A DNA stretch of 64,000 nt from Clostridiales bacterium (GCA_015056055.1 SVHC01000003.1:55485-119484); one strand, 5' to 3'. Shown: positions 24,733 through 33,799, counted from the first letter of the stretch. Translations and numbers: made by a program. Notes: generated by a model from the letters alone, not told the origin.

Positions 24733-25500
24733 ATGGGATTTGAATACCGCAATCCGATGACCGTTGCCTCCCACCGCGGGGACAGCTACAACTATTACGA
24801 AAACACCATGCAGGCCTTCGAAGCCGCCATTCTGGCCGGATGCGACATGATCGAAACCGACATTCATATGACGAAGGACGGCCATCTTATCCTCATGCAC
24901 GACGACGATACCATGCGCACTACCCGCACCCCGGGCAAAATCAGTGATAAGACGCTGGATGAAATGCTCTCCCTCAACGCAGGCAGCCCTACCATGCCCG
25001 CAAAGGTCCCCACGCTGGAAGAATTCCTCGCATGGGCCGCGCCGAAGGATATTCTTTTGAATCTTGAGCTCAAGGAATATTACTTCCCCGGCAATGAAGA
25101 GCGCGCCCGCGAATGCGTGGATAAGACCATTGCCCTTGTGCGCAAATACGAGCTTGAAAAGCGCATTGTGATCAACAGCTTTGATGCATGGATATTGGAA
25201 TACACCGACGAAGCCTACAATCACGAATTTTTGCTGCACGGCTTCTATCCTTATTTCCACCTGCGCAATGTGAAGCGCAATCCGGATGAATACCTTTTCT
25301 GCGCATGCGTATTTGCGGACATGCACGATAAAGCGAACTTTGATTATCTGACCCAGCGCGGCATCGAACCGTGGATCGGCGCAGGCTGCACTTCGAAGGA
25401 TATTCTCGCCGCAGCATTTAAAAACGGCGCAAAGCTCGTGACCACCAATTACACGGCGGACACCATTGCAAAGCTTGCCGAGATCGGAGCGCGCGCATGA
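24733..25500 (+). CDS. glycerophosphodiester phosphodiesterase
   Basis: 255 residues of the GDPD family. The metal site is readable: H14 in SHRGD, E41 and D43 in IETDIH, and H56 in LMHDDD, plus ENTMQAFEAAI and NSFDAWIL. It hydrolyses glycerophosphodiesters to glycerol phosphate and an alcohol. There is no signal peptide, so it works on internalised substrates. Ribosome site GGAGGG at the end of the previous gene. Its ATGA overlap with the following HAD gene implies coupled translation. Confidence 0.92.
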   Translation: MGFEYRNPMTVASHRGDSYNYYENTMQAFEAAILAGCDMIETDIHMTKDGHLILMHDDDTMRTTRTPGKISDKTLDEMLSLNAGSPTMPAKVPTLEEFLAWAAPKDILLNLELKEYYFPGNEERARECVDKTIALVRKYELEKRIVINSFDAWILEYTDEAYNHEFLLHGFYPYFHLRNVKRNPDEYLFCACVFADMHDKANFDYLTQRGIEPWIGAGCTSKDILAAAFKNGAKLVTTNYTADTIAKLAEIGARA

Positions 25501-26234
25501 ATTTCGTAAATGCAGAAAAAATCAAGGTCGTCGCCATGGACCTTGACGGCACCCTGACCCAGCACAAGCAGCCCCTAACGCCCGAAAACCGCGCCGCGCT
25601 GGAGGCTCTTTCCGCCAGATACAGCCTGCTGATGGTGGGCGCAGGTCAGATTTCGCGCATTTTCAATCAGCTGGAAAAGTTCCCCATCGATATCATCGGC
25701 AACTATGGTCTGCAGTACGCCACCTACAACACCGAAACCGGCGAAATGGACATCAAGCGCGATCTCACTTTCCCCTGTGACCGCGAAAGCGTGGACAGGC
25801 GCGTGACGCAGATGCGCGAAAAGCACGGATTCACCGTTTTCCGCGGCGAAAATGTGGAATACCATCCCTCCGGCTGCGTAACGTTCCCGTGCCTCGGCAC
25901 CAAAGCCATTCAGGAAGATAAGCTCGCCTTTGACCCCGACCGTAAAAAACGCCGCGCCATCTACGCCGAAATCTGCGAGGTTTTCAGCGATTACACGGTG
26001 TTCGTCGGCGGTTCCTCGTCCTTCGATATGGCTCCCGCGCCGTACAACAAGTACTATGCGCTGGATTTGCTCTGTCGTGAACGCGGTCTTTCCCATGAAA
26101 ACATCGTCTACATCGGCGACGATTACGGTCCCGGCGGAAACGACGAAAGCGTCTACAAATCCGATTTCCCGTACCTTACCATCGATGATTACCGCGATTT
26201 CCCGAAGGTGATAAAACCGCTGCTGGAAAAATAG
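25497..26234 (+). CDS. HAD-superfamily (IIB) phosphatase
   Basis: 245 residues. Motif I is DLDGT with D15 and D17; motif IV is YIGDDYGPGGND near the C-terminus. The cap segment GGSSSFDMAPAPYNKYYAL and the GNYGLQY block resemble eukaryotic-type phosphomannomutases, which are themselves HAD-IIB proteins, so a sugar- or polyol-phosphate substrate is likely. Overlap with the GDPD gene by ATGA. In this operon it may dephosphorylate glycerol phosphate or a sugar phosphate released by the GDPD. Not provable from sequence. Confidence 0.85.
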   Translation: MNFVNAEKIKVVAMDLDGTLTQHKQPLTPENRAALEALSARYSLLMVGAGQISRIFNQLEKFPIDIIGNYGLQYATYNTETGEMDIKRDLTFPCDRESVDRRVTQMREKHGFTVFRGENVEYHPSGCVTFPCLGTKAIQEDKLAFDPDRKKRRAIYAEICEVFSDYTVFVGGSSSFDMAPAPYNKYYALDLLCRERGLSHENIVYIGDDYGPGGNDESVYKSDFPYLTIDDYRDFPKVIKPLLEK

Positions 26235-26237
26235 CAT

Positions 26238-26279
26238 AAAAACAGAGGCAGAGAACTTCAATCTCCGCCTCTGTTTTTT
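26238..26279. terminator. terminator shared by the HAD gene and the convergent membrane gene
   Basis: AAAAACAGAGGC/GCCTCTGTTTTTT stem with A and T flanks. Confidence 0.85.
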
Positions 26280-27090
26280 ATTGGCCTTTCTTTAGTCTTG
26301 CCTTGGCTTCCTCAACGGTTTCGCCGTCTTTTGCAAGATAGGCTGCCACAAATCTATCCTCCACCTTGGTATAAGCGCCGACTACCCCGTTTTCCATTTT
26401 TTCATATCCCCGAACGACGCTGTTTTCGATCTTTTTATAGCTGCCGGTTATCGCCTCAGCGATTTTTTCATTCGCCGTCACAATTTTTGATTTTGCCATA
26501 TCCACGCGCCTTCCTCCTATCAGATTGATTCCAAGAAACAGTACTACAAGCCACACTGCCGTCCCCGTCAGAATATTCATCAATCGAATTTCCGCCGGAT
26601 TCATTCCGGGAAAGGATACGAGCATTGACCGCTGCAGCGTGTAAATCGAAACCACCGCATCCGCAAGCGCGATGTTGCGAAGCGTACTTACAACCGGACT
26701 GGAAGCGCAACGCGCCTTTGCCATACCGATGACAGCAAGCGTGATCTTGGTAAATGTATACACCGCAACGGCAATCATAATGATTTTATGCAGTGCCGTG
26801 CCTCTCTCCCGAACGGCAGCAAGAATATTGACCCCGATCAGGCAAAATGAAAGCGCGACCAGCAAGACGCCCGTGATGCGCCTTGCAAAAAATTCCACAT
26901 CCCTTTCGCCCGGCTTGCTCCCGATTTTCAAAACGGAAAAGCGCGCAGCGGCAAGCACGGTATAATACGCTCCGACCGTGATAAACCACCACGAATGGGA
27001 AACAAACCCCACCGCGCAATTTCCCACCGCATACGCAGCATTGATGATAAAGCTTGTATACGGATTTTTGGCAATGCGAAGGAGCTTCAT
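26278..27090 (-). CDS. membrane protein with C-terminal repeat tail
   Basis: 270 residues. Five or six membrane helices fill residues 15-195. The cytoplasmic tail (about 200-270) contains three consecutive 11-residue repeats, GSYKKIENSVV, RGYEKMENGVV and GAYTKVEDRFV, then DGETVEEAKARLKKGQ, which predicts an amphipathic helix. The same tail is known at the end of many clostridial membrane and soluble proteins of unknown role. The ATG overlaps the stop of the upstream gene (ATGA, 27087-27090). Neither reaction nor ligand can be named. Confidence 0.75.
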   Translation of the reverse strand: MKLLRIAKNPYTSFIINAAYAVGNCAVGFVSHSWWFITVGAYYTVLAAARFSVLKIGSKPGERDVEFFARRITGVLLVALSFCLIGVNILAAVRERGTALHKIIMIAVAVYTFTKITLAVIGMAKARCASSPVVSTLRNIALADAVVSIYTLQRSMLVSFPGMNPAEIRLMNILTGTAVWLVVLFLGINLIGGRRVDMAKSKIVTANEKIAEAITGSYKKIENSVVRGYEKMENGVVGAYTKVEDRFVAAYLAKDGETVEEAKARLKKGQ

Positions 27091-27455
27091 TTAATGCCTT
27101 TGATCATCGGAATCAGCGCAAGCAGCATAACAATGCCGGCCAATCCGACAATCGTTCCCCAAATAATATTCTGCCATACAAGGCACAGGCACATTCCCGT
27201 GCCAAGCACAAGCGCGGAAACAACACCGTAAACCGTGCGCAGAACATTTTTTCCATTCAGCTTCGGAAAGCTCCGTTTTTCCATTCTGCACCATATAAAA
27301 AACGTAATAGCGCCAAGAATCATTCCCACGCAGCCCAGAATAACGCCTGCACCAAAGGCATTCCATTCCGGCAAAAGCGCCATGCACATACCCAGCGAAA
27401 ACAGCACTCCGCTTACAGTTCCCATGACCAGTGCAATAAAATTGCTCTTTTTCAC
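27087..27455 (-). CDS. small four-helix membrane protein
   Basis: 122 residues, four hydrophobic segments (about 5-28, 34-55, 70-92, 94-116), no recognised domain. Start GTG at 27455 after GAAGGGGA. Promoter on the minus strand: TTGTTT (27534-27529), 17 bp, TATACT (27511-27506). Translationally coupled to the next gene. It is divergent from a TetR-type regulator (27582), which may control this pair, as is common for TetR genes beside membrane proteins. Confidence 0.75.
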   Translation of the reverse strand: MKKSNFIALVMGTVSGVLFSLGMCMALLPEWNAFGAGVILGCVGMILGAITFFIWCRMEKRSFPKLNGKNVLRTVYGVVSALVLGTGMCLCLVWQNIIWGTIVGLAGIVMLLALIPMIKGIK

Positions 27456-27581
27456 TTTGAAATCCCCTTCCTTTAATCCAACACTTGTATTTTTATTTCA
27501 TTCATAGTATACTTCTTTCAAACCGGCAAAACAATCATCACTTCACCCATATGTGTTGGAATAAAAACGAGGACAATACGC

Positions 27582-28100
27582 ATGAATACAAAAAACAACC
27601 GCCGCCGCAAAGAATCCCGGAATAAAATCGAAACGGCATTTATTGGACTGCTGCAAAGCCGCGAAATCAAGGATATCACCGTTTCCGACATTATCAAACT
27701 CACCAATCTGAACCGCAGCACCTTTTATGCGAACTATGTTGACATATATGACCTTGCAGATAAAACCCGCGAAACGCTTGAAAACGATTTTTCCAATCTT
27801 TTTGCGGATTACGACTATTTCAGCGATGACAGCGGCGCGCTGAAAATGTTCACCCATATCCGCGACAATCAGATTTTCTACAAAACATATTTCAAATTGT
27901 GCTATGACGACAAGCACCTTATTTCGATATACGATGAAAAACGCGCCCAAATAGAGCATGTTGATAAAAACATCCGCTACCATATCGAATTTTTCCGAAA
28001 CGGGCTCAATGCCATTATCAAATTGTGGCTTGCGGGCGGCTGCGCGGAATCCCCTGAAGAAATGGCGGAAGTTTTGCACCGGGAATACAGAAGACGATAA
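27582..28100 (+). CDS. TetR/AcrR family transcriptional regulator
   Basis: 172 residues. The N-terminal helix-turn-helix reads TVSDIIKLTNLNRSTFYANY (about 43-62), with the usual RSTFY recognition helix. The C-terminal ligand domain is short, of the clostridial TetR type (DhaS-like). ATG at 27582 follows GAGGAC. Divergent from the 27455-26278 membrane operon across a 126-bp gap, its most likely target. Confidence 0.88.
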   Translation: MNTKNNRRRKESRNKIETAFIGLLQSREIKDITVSDIIKLTNLNRSTFYANYVDIYDLADKTRETLENDFSNLFADYDYFSDDSGALKMFTHIRDNQIFYKTYFKLCYDDKHLISIYDEKRAQIEHVDKNIRYHIEFFRNGLNAIIKLWLAGGCAESPEEMAEVLHREYRRR

Positions 28101-28145
28101 AACACCTCATCCACTGCGAAAAAACGCAGCGGATGAGGTGCTTTT
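28099..28145. terminator. terminator between TetR and parvulin genes
   Basis: AACACCTCATCC..GGATGAGGTGCTTTT with an inner CTGCG/CGCAG pairing; serves both convergent genes. Confidence 0.85.
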
Positions 28146-28170
28146 CTTTGCTTCTTTATTCCGAAAAAGC

Positions 28171-28920
28171 TTACATATCCACCGGGTAGATCAGCTTGAG
28201 CTGATTGATGCGGGTCTGATATGCCTTGTGGCCCTTTTCAGCCATGAGGTGCTCGCGGATAGCGTCATGTGCCTCTGCAAGAGCGGTGGGGCGAGCCTCG
28301 TTGATCTTATCGAGGCGAATGATGTGATAGCCGAACTGGGTCTTTACCGGACCGCGCAGCTCGCCTTCTGCCATGGAGAAGCAAGCCTGGTCGAATTCCG
28401 GAACCATCTGACCGCGGCCGAACTCGCCGAGATTGCCGCCGTTGGCCTTGGAGGGGCAGGAGCTGTTTTCCTTGGCTGCATCTTCGAAGGAAACTTCGCC
28501 GGCCTGAATCTTTGCCATCAGGTCGTTTGCCAGAGCTTCGTCAGCTACCAGAATGTGGCTTGCGGAAACAGTTGCCTCGCCTGCGAACTGATCGGGGTTG
28601 TTATCGTAGAATTCCTTGATCTCTTCCTCGGTTACCTTAACCTTTTCAAGGGTCTTGGAAACGGCGAACTGGAAGAGCATATCGTCCTTCACCTTAGCCA
28701 GCTGAGCCTTGAACTGGGGATCATACTCCATCATGGTCTTCTTGGCATCGGCAAGGAACAGCTTCTGAGCGATCAGCTGATCCAGCATTGCACGGCGACC
28801 GTCGGGGGTATTGTAATTGCGGCCGCGGGAAGCGCTCATCTGAGAAACGGCTGCATCAACATCGGCTTCGGTAATGGCCTGACCGCCGACAGTTGCCAGC
28901 ACGCGGGTATTATTTTCCAT
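28171..28920 (-). CDS. parvulin-type peptidyl-prolyl isomerase, cytoplasmic
   Basis: 249 residues: an N-terminal SurA/PrsA-like helical chaperone part (1-110) and a rotamase domain (about 115-215) with VSASHILVADE, GGNLGEFGRGQMVPEFD and TQFGYHIIRLD. There is no signal peptide or lipobox, unlike PrsA, so it should fold proteins inside the cell. ATG at 28920 follows GGAGGA. It is monocistronic with a strong promoter, suggesting constant expression. Confidence 0.92.
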   Translation of the reverse strand: MENNTRVLATVGGQAITEADVDAAVSQMSASRGRNYNTPDGRRAMLDQLIAQKLFLADAKKTMMEYDPQFKAQLAKVKDDMLFQFAVSKTLEKVKVTEEEIKEFYDNNPDQFAGEATVSASHILVADEALANDLMAKIQAGEVSFEDAAKENSSCPSKANGGNLGEFGRGQMVPEFDQACFSMAEGELRGPVKTQFGYHIIRLDKINEARPTALAEAHDAIREHLMAEKGHKAYQTRINQLKLIYPVDM

Positions 28921-28957
28921 GGTAAATCGTCCTCCTGATAAATAAGGTCATTGGATG

Positions 28958-28986
28958 ATTATAATGAATTATTGCTGCCGCGTCAA
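28958..28986 (-). promoter_or_regulatory. promoter of the parvulin gene
   Basis: On the minus strand TTGACG (28986-28981), 17-bp spacer, TATAAT (28963-28958). Confidence 0.8.
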
Positions 28987-29024
28987 GCATTTGTTTGAAA
29001 AGGATGAACGGAGTAAAATTTCTG

Positions 29025-29060
29025 CTGGACTGTTTTTCCATAGTAGTGTATACTGTATAC
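29025..29060 (+). promoter_or_regulatory. promoter with 13-bp palindrome upstream of 29115-33145
   Basis: CTGGAC (29025-29030), 18-bp spacer, TATACT (29049-29054). The -10 is embedded in GTATACTGTATAC (29048-29060), a palindrome around one base, of the kind bound by GntR-type repressors. No regulator gene is adjacent. Confidence 0.6.
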
Positions 29061-29114
29061 AACGAATTTACATAAAACCCGAATCTGAATTTATATACGG
29101 AAAGGAAGTTATCT

Positions 29115-30569
29115 ATGATCACTTTTACTCCTGAATTTTTGCGTGAACGTATTTACGCCTGCTGGATCGGCAAAAACATCGGCGGTACCCTGGGCGCCCC
29201 TTATGAGGGCAAACCCCAAATTCTGGATGTAACCGGCTTTACTTCCAAGCCCGGCGAGCCGCTGCCCAACGACGATCTGGATTTGCAGCTTGTATGGCTG
29301 CGCGCGGTGAACGATTACGGTCCGGACGCCATCAATTCGAAGATCCTCGGCGAATACTGGCTTTCCTGGATCAATCCGAACTGGAACGAATACGGCGTAT
29401 GCAAAGCCAACATGCGCGACGGTATCCTGCCGCCCATGTCCGGCGAAATTGACAACGAACAGTGGAAGCACTCCAACGGCGCATGGATCCGCACCGAAGT
29501 ATGGGCTTGTCTGTACCCGGCAATGGTCGAAAACGCCATCCGCCTTGCCTTTGAAGACGCCAGCGTAGATCACGGCTACGGCGAAGGCACCTATGCCGCC
29601 ATTTTCGTTGCCGCAATGGAAAGCGCCGCATTCGTCATCAACGATATCCGCAGCCTGCTCAACATCGGCCTTTCCAAAATTCCGGAGGACTGCCATGTAG
29701 CCCGCAGCGTCCGCGTTGCCATCGACGCGTATGACAAGGGTATCGACTGGAAGGACGCCCGCAATCTGATCGTGAAGGACAACGAGGATCTCGGCTGGTT
29801 CCAGGCTCCCGGCAACGTAGCGTTCGTGGTTCTGGGTCTTCTGTACGGCGAGGGCGATTTCAAAAAATCCATGCTCTATGCCATTAACTGCGGCGACGAT
29901 ACCGACTGCACCGGCGCAACCATCGGCGCCCTCATGGGCATCATGGGCGGCATGGCCGTTATTCCCGAAGACTGGCGCGCCTACATCGGCGACGGCATCA
30001 AGAGCATCTGTCTGACCAACGGCCACGGCCCGTTCCCGACGGATTGCACCCAGCTGACCGATTGCATTATGAATCTGCTGCCCACGACGCTGAGAAAAGA
30101 TCACCAGAAGATGCTTTTGAAGAAGGACGCACTCGTTGAGCTCGGCGACGCAAACGACTTCTCGAATGTGGATGCGAATATGTTCTGCGGACGCAAATTC
30201 GTCGAAAGCTTCGCAGGCCGCAAGCAGTATTCCTATGTCATCGAAGGCCCCTATGCGGACGTACTGGTAGAGTTTGACGAAAAGCCCATCATCACAGAAA
30301 ACGGCACCCTTTCCGGTGCGGTCACGCTGCTTCTGCACCAGCAGCTCATGCCCGAACAGAAGCGTTTCCGCCTGAGCTATCTCACGCCCGAAGGCTGGTG
30401 GGTGGACAGCGCAAAGAACACCATTTCCCGCCACGAAGGCTTCAATGGCAAGGTAGAATTCACCATCCATGCCGACGGATATGTTGAGCCCGTTAACCGC
30501 GTCGTACTGGAAGTTGTCTGCGCGGGCCGCGCAACGCCCATTCTGGTACCCATCACTGTGCTTGGATAA
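29115..30569 (+). CDS. ADP-ribosylglycohydrolase-family protein with C-terminal beta domain
   Basis: 484 residues. Residues 1-330 match the ADP-ribosylglycohydrolase (PF03747) helical fold: ACWIGKNIGGTLGAPYEG at the start, NDDLDLQLVWL, and the metal-binding block NCGDDTDCTGATIGAL. The last 120 residues form a beta-sandwich-like module (LSYLTPEGWWVDSAKN). ATG at 29115, RBS AGGAAG. The stop is 11 bp from the GH78 gene, so the two form an operon. Family members in glycan-related operons are common in gut Clostridia, and a real ADP-ribose substrate is doubtful in this setting; a glycosyl substrate is possible. That is inference. Confidence 0.87.
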   Translation: MITFTPEFLRERIYACWIGKNIGGTLGAPYEGKPQILDVTGFTSKPGEPLPNDDLDLQLVWLRAVNDYGPDAINSKILGEYWLSWINPNWNEYGVCKANMRDGILPPMSGEIDNEQWKHSNGAWIRTEVWACLYPAMVENAIRLAFEDASVDHGYGEGTYAAIFVAAMESAAFVINDIRSLLNIGLSKIPEDCHVARSVRVAIDAYDKGIDWKDARNLIVKDNEDLGWFQAPGNVAFVVLGLLYGEGDFKKSMLYAINCGDDTDCTGATIGALMGIMGGMAVIPEDWRAYIGDGIKSICLTNGHGPFPTDCTQLTDCIMNLLPTTLRKDHQKMLLKKDALVELGDANDFSNVDANMFCGRKFVESFAGRKQYSYVIEGPYADVLVEFDEKPIITENGTLSGAVTLLLHQQLMPEQKRFRLSYLTPEGWWVDSAKNTISRHEGFNGKVEFTIHADGYVEPVNRVVLEVVCAGRATPILVPITVLG

Positions 30570-30580
30570 CAGGGAAACCT

Positions 30581-33145
30581 ATGCTGATTCACAGCTTAAA
30601 GACAGAATATCTGACAAATCCCTCTGCAGTGGAAGAGGCCCAGCCCCGGCTCGGCTGGCGTCTTTCCTGCGAAGAAGGGGAAACGGATGCCGTTCAGGCG
30701 GCGTACCGCATCCTTGTGGCCTCGTCTGAAGAAATTCTTGCCAAGGATATCGGCGACCTGTGGGACAGCGGCCTTGTTTCCTGCCGCAATACCAGCCAGA
30801 TTCGCTACGCCGGAAAATCGCTTTCACCCCGGCAGGACTGCTTCTGGAAGGTGCAGATTCTGGACGGAAAGGGCAATCTTTCCCCCTTCAGCGAAGGCGC
30901 CGGCTTCCGCATGGGACTTATGGGCTGGCAGCCGGACTTCATCTATTACGACCGTCCGGTAGCGGACAGTGAACTTGCGCCGCCCGTTGCCATGGGCCGC
31001 AAAGTTTCTCTTCGCGAAAAGCCCGCCCGCGCAACGCTGTATATCACGGCGCTTGGCGTATATAACTTCTATATCAACGGTTCGGCGTGCGAAGAGCTGA
31101 TTCTCGCGCCCGAATGGACAAGCTATTTTTACCGCGTACAGTACCGCGCGCTGGATGTGACCGATTGCCTGAACGCGGGCGAAAACGAGCTGATTGCGCT
31201 TCTTGGCAACGGATGGTACTGCGGCATGTGGCAGCACTGGCCGCCGAAGAATCACATTTACGGCACCCACCCGCAGCTTGCCGCACGTCTGGAAATTGAA
31301 TATGCCGACGGAAGCGAAGAAATCATCCTCGCCGACGAATCCTGGCGCGCAACCGAGCGCATCCCGCTGACCTTCGCCGGCATCTATGAAGGCACCTTCA
31401 CCGATGCGCGCATTCCTTTCCCCGGCGTATCGGATATGGCGCTTCCCGTAAAAGCAATTTCCCACCCGGAAATTTCCGTTGCCGCGCAGCCGAACGAGCC
31501 CATCGCCGTTTCACGGGTGATTCGTGCCAAATCGGTTACGCAGCCCAAGCCGGGCGTATTCGTTGCAGACTTCGGCGAAAACATTGCCGGACGCATCAGC
31601 CTGCGTCTTTTTGGCAAAGCAGGTCAGAAAATCGAAATTTTCCACAACGAAGTGCTGAACCCGGACGGTACCGTCTATGCAGACAATCTGGTAGCCGGCC
31701 ATTTTGTGAAAGACGTTGACAGGCAGATTGTTCGCTACATCTGCCGCGGCGATGAACAGGGCGAAATCTGCCGCCCGGATTTCACGTACATGGGATTCCG
31801 CTATATCGAAATCACCGGCCTTGATACCGCGCCCGACACGAATGACCTTGCTGCCGAGGTATTCGGATCCGCAGTTGAACAGACGGCGCACTTTTCCTGC
31901 TCTGACGCGGACGTAAACCGCCTGCAGGAGAACATTCTGCGGTCCTCCCGCGCAAATCTCATGAGCGTGCCCACCGATTGCCCGCAGCGCGACGAACGCT
32001 GCGGCTACACGGGCGACATGCAATTTTTCCTGCCCACGGCGCTGCACAATTTCGACATGGCAGCATTTTTGAAAAAGTGGTTCGTCGACCTGTGCCAGGA
32101 TTCCCGGCTGGAAGGCGGCTGCTTTGCCGACCACGCACCGAAATACGGCCCGTGGGGCCCGAATATCGGATGGGGCGAAGCGGGAATTATCTGTCCGTAC
32201 CTCGCATGGCGCGAATACGGCGACGTCGAAAACCTTCGCCTGCATTTTGAGGCCATCGAAGACCACATGCATTATCTCTGGCGAACTGCAAATCCCGACC
32301 TGACGCACGGACCGGACAGCTGCGGAAACGGCGACTGGCTGGACAACGGCGGCGCCGCCTCGCGCGAATTGATCGCCACCGCATATTTTGCCTACTGCAC
32401 GGAATTGATGGCCGAAATGGCGCATGCTCTCGGCAAGCGCTATCGCGAAGGGCATTACCGCTCTCTTGCAAAAAAAATCCGCCATGCATTCCATCAGAAT
32501 TTCATCGCTCCTGACGGCTCCCTGATTGGCGGCGGCGTAACGGGCTATGCGCTCGCATTCACAATGGATCTTCTTCCGGACGACGCTGACCTCCGCCGGA
32601 AGACGGCTGACGCATTCGCAAAAGCAGTGGAGGATTCCGGATGCCGCATTACCACCGGATTTATCGGCACGCCGCGCCTTCTGCCCGCGCTGCACATAAT
32701 CGGAAGGGACGACCTTGCAGGGCGGCTGCTTATGCAGAGAGAATGCCCCTCGTGGCTGTATCCCGTTACCGTGGGCGCAACCACCGTTTGGGAACGTTAT
32801 AACGGCTGGACGGAAAAAGATGGTTTTGCGGATTCGGGCATGAATTCTTTCAACCACTTTGCCTTCGGCGCGGTGGGCGACTACTTCTTCGGCGGCATTC
32901 TGGGCATAAGCCTTGCGGATTCCGATACTCATACCGTAAATATCGCACCCGCATACATTGCGGAACTTTCCCACGCGGAAGGCAGCCGCAGAGTATATGA
33001 TTCGGAAGTTTCCGTCGCATGGAAGCGTGAAAACGGAAGTATCTGTCTTGACGTCACCGTCGGCGCAAACCTCACCGCAAAAATATTCTTTGGCGGAAAA
33101 GAACATATCTGCGGAAGCGGAAGCTATACCTTCATCGAAGAATAA
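30581..33145 (+). CDS. GH78 alpha-L-rhamnosidase
   Basis: 854 residues. The N-terminal beta domains include FYINGSACEELILAPEW and FDARIPFPGV-like blocks. The (alpha/alpha)6 catalytic domain has the signature PTDCPQRDERCGYTGDMQ (D471, E472 in RDER), then WGPNIGWGEAG, CGNGDWLDNG and TVWERYNGWTEKDGF. A C-terminal beta domain follows. These are the acid pairs of GH78, which releases terminal alpha-L-rhamnose by inversion. No signal peptide, so substrates are imported rhamnosides (pectin or flavonoid glycosides). ATG at 30581 follows GGGAAACC, and the gene is second in the operon with the PF03747 protein. Confidence 0.93.
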   Translation: MLIHSLKTEYLTNPSAVEEAQPRLGWRLSCEEGETDAVQAAYRILVASSEEILAKDIGDLWDSGLVSCRNTSQIRYAGKSLSPRQDCFWKVQILDGKGNLSPFSEGAGFRMGLMGWQPDFIYYDRPVADSELAPPVAMGRKVSLREKPARATLYITALGVYNFYINGSACEELILAPEWTSYFYRVQYRALDVTDCLNAGENELIALLGNGWYCGMWQHWPPKNHIYGTHPQLAARLEIEYADGSEEIILADESWRATERIPLTFAGIYEGTFTDARIPFPGVSDMALPVKAISHPEISVAAQPNEPIAVSRVIRAKSVTQPKPGVFVADFGENIAGRISLRLFGKAGQKIEIFHNEVLNPDGTVYADNLVAGHFVKDVDRQIVRYICRGDEQGEICRPDFTYMGFRYIEITGLDTAPDTNDLAAEVFGSAVEQTAHFSCSDADVNRLQENILRSSRANLMSVPTDCPQRDERCGYTGDMQFFLPTALHNFDMAAFLKKWFVDLCQDSRLEGGCFADHAPKYGPWGPNIGWGEAGIICPYLAWREYGDVENLRLHFEAIEDHMHYLWRTANPDLTHGPDSCGNGDWLDNGGAASRELIATAYFAYCTELMAEMAHALGKRYREGHYRSLAKKIRHAFHQNFIAPDGSLIGGGVTGYALAFTMDLLPDDADLRRKTADAFAKAVEDSGCRITTGFIGTPRLLPALHIIGRDDLAGRLLMQRECPSWLYPVTVGATTVWERYNGWTEKDGFADSGMNSFNHFAFGAVGDYFFGGILGISLADSDTHTVNIAPAYIAELSHAEGSRRVYDSEVSVAWKRENGSICLDVTVGANLTAKIFFGGKEHICGSGSYTFIEE

Positions 33146-33151
33146 GCATAC

Positions 33152-33184
33152 AAAAAGGCAGGCTTTGCGGCCTGTCTTTTTTTC
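33152..33184. terminator. terminator between GH78 and the convergent membrane gene
   Basis: AAAAAGGCAGGC / GCCTGTCTTTTT stem-loop with T-run. Confidence 0.8.
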
Positions 33185-33186
33185 GT

Positions 33187-33732
33187 CTATTCTTGCTCAT
33201 TCGTTACACTTTTCGGCTTTGCCGCCCTGTGCGCGCTTCGAATCACGCCATAGCAGCCAAGAGCTGCAAAGATTGCGCTCATTCCGGCATTGGTAAAAAA
33301 TTCCGACGTGAATTCTGCATCCGACCATAGATCGCTTCCCAGCCAGCAATCCAGAATAAATTCCGATTTGGTCATGGTTATGGATTCAAGGTAGGTAAGG
33401 TTTCCTGCAGCCTCATCATAGACCTGACCGAACAGCGCACTGTATCCACCCACAATGCCAATAACAATGCTCAAAATAATGCATACTACCAAAACCGCCA
33501 CCTTCGCGCGGCAGGGCTTTCCGCCAAAAAGCGCATATCCCTTATCCACCAGAAAGGCAATCAGAAGGCCTATGATGCTGAGAAAATATCCCATCGCCAT
33601 GACCACGGCCCATACAACGCCGCCAATGACCGCTCCCAGAAATGCACCTATCGTGCCGCGGCAAATATTCCTTCTTTCTTCAGCGCGATTCTTCGCATCT
33701 TCATAGCTCATCCAGTTTGTTACTTCCTTCAT
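33187..33732 (-). CDS. membrane protein, function unknown
   Basis: 181 residues with three or four membrane segments: GTIGAFLGAVIGGVVWAVV, FLSIIGLLIAFLVDKGYALF, VAVLVVCIILSIVIGIVGG and a C-terminal AGMSAIFAALGCYGVI. GAFLGAVIGG followed by DKGYALFGG matches a group of clostridial membrane proteins with no assigned role. ATG at 33732 after AAGGGG. Monocistronic, divergent from the peroxiredoxin operon. Confidence 0.75.
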   Translation of the reverse strand: MKEVTNWMSYEDAKNRAEERRNICRGTIGAFLGAVIGGVVWAVVMAMGYFLSIIGLLIAFLVDKGYALFGGKPCRAKVAVLVVCIILSIVIGIVGGYSALFGQVYDEAAGNLTYLESITMTKSEFILDCWLGSDLWSDAEFTSEFFTNAGMSAIFAALGCYGVIRSAHRAAKPKSVTNEQE

Positions 33733-33799
33733 ACTATAATCACCCCTTGCAAAGGCATTTTACCACGTTTCTGGCCGATCTGCAAGATTCAGGCTATGC

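Noticed and set aside
23472-26234. Archaeal-type membrane lipid synthesis locus
   Set aside because: G1P dehydrogenase is present, but no prenyl-glyceryl phosphate synthase or prenyltransferase accompanies it; GDPD and phosphatase point to turnover.
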